From Saccoglossus kowalevskii (taxonomy: Eukaryota; Hemichordata; Enteropneusta; Harrimaniidae), in assembly GCF_000003605.2 (NCBI RefSeq), contig NW_003142809.1, positions 184,907-202,242 of the forward strand: DNA of 17,336 bases, given 5' to 3'. Both the position numbers and the translations under genes were made by a program. The notes under the pieces were generated by a model. That model did not search any database, was not told the DNA's origin, and worked only from the letters and a program-made list of their open reading frames with translations. Numbering within the stretch: position 1 is the first letter of the stretch; every line of letters starts with the position of its first letter. Positions 17,245 through 17,336 of this stretch are shown one piece after another.

Positions 17245-17336
17245 AGCGCGGTAGTCGTCGCGCTGCGCATGTGCGACTTTTGTGTTGATAAACATTGATT
17301 TTCCCACAATCCAATGTGTTCTACAAATGGAAATCA
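17245..17336. mobile_element. TTAA-flanked inverted-repeat element (MITE), copy 3, cut by window end
   Basis: The left 92 bp of a third copy, preceded by TTAA at 17241-17244 and continuing to the end of the window. It has the same left arm (GTAGTCGTCGCGCTGCGCA) and the same TGATAAACATTGATTTTCC block as copy 2. It lies 140 bp after copy 2 in the same orientation. Confidence 0.85.

Noticed and set aside
1-17336. tRNA, rRNA, CRISPR arrays, bacterial operon signals
   Set aside because: None seen. Spliced gene structure and retrotransposons show an animal nuclear genome, so bacterial signals are not expected.

Overview
The window looks like genomic DNA of a metazoan, most likely a marine invertebrate. 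It is AT-rich, a single gene is split into ten exons by GT-AG introns, and the rest is packed with transposon remnants, microsatellites and short inverted-repeat elements. I cannot name the species. Amphioxus, a hemichordate or a lophotrochozoan would all fit, and nothing in the DNA decides between them.

The one well-supported gene runs on the + strand from 8609 to 16360. Ten exons join without any frame conflict into a predicted protein of 919 residues. It has about seven ankyrin repeats, then a TRPC-type linker domain, six transmembrane segments with the LFW pore motif, a divergent TRP box followed by the PVPFNI element, and a C-terminal coiled coil ending in ESEV. This is a TRPC-like cation channel. 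Its unusual points are an ankyrin domain larger than the usual TRPC set, a pore turret without cysteines, a TRP box without its tryptophan, and a likely PDZ-binding C terminus. Four residues at the positions of the TRPC4/5 cytosolic Ca2+ site are kept.

Layout: 1-150 short tandem AT-rich repeat; about 150-479 truncated copy of a dispersed repeat; 549-909 short inverted-repeat element; 912-2455 anonymous sequence with coding-like minus-strand fragments; 2458-3682 longer copy of the same dispersed repeat, with a hairpin and TG/CTGT microsatellite at its left end; 3683-4680 anonymous, with a weak ankyrin-like minus-strand fragment; 4690-6300 dead non-LTR retrotransposon on the minus strand; 6300-7240 anonymous; 7240-7369 probable retroposon 3' end with an ATT tail; 7380-8608 upstream flank of the channel gene, including a 22-bp minisatellite; 8609-16360 channel gene; 16361 to about 16600 its 3' UTR with a hairpin and an AATAAA signal; 16801-17336 two more copies of a TTAA-flanked inverted-repeat element.

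The most striking non-genic structure is a cluster of five TTAA-flanked elements within 4 kb. They lie in introns 7, 8 and 9 and in the 3' flank, and they share GC-rich terminal repeats that resemble NRF1 recognition palindromes. One ends 27 bp before a splice acceptor.
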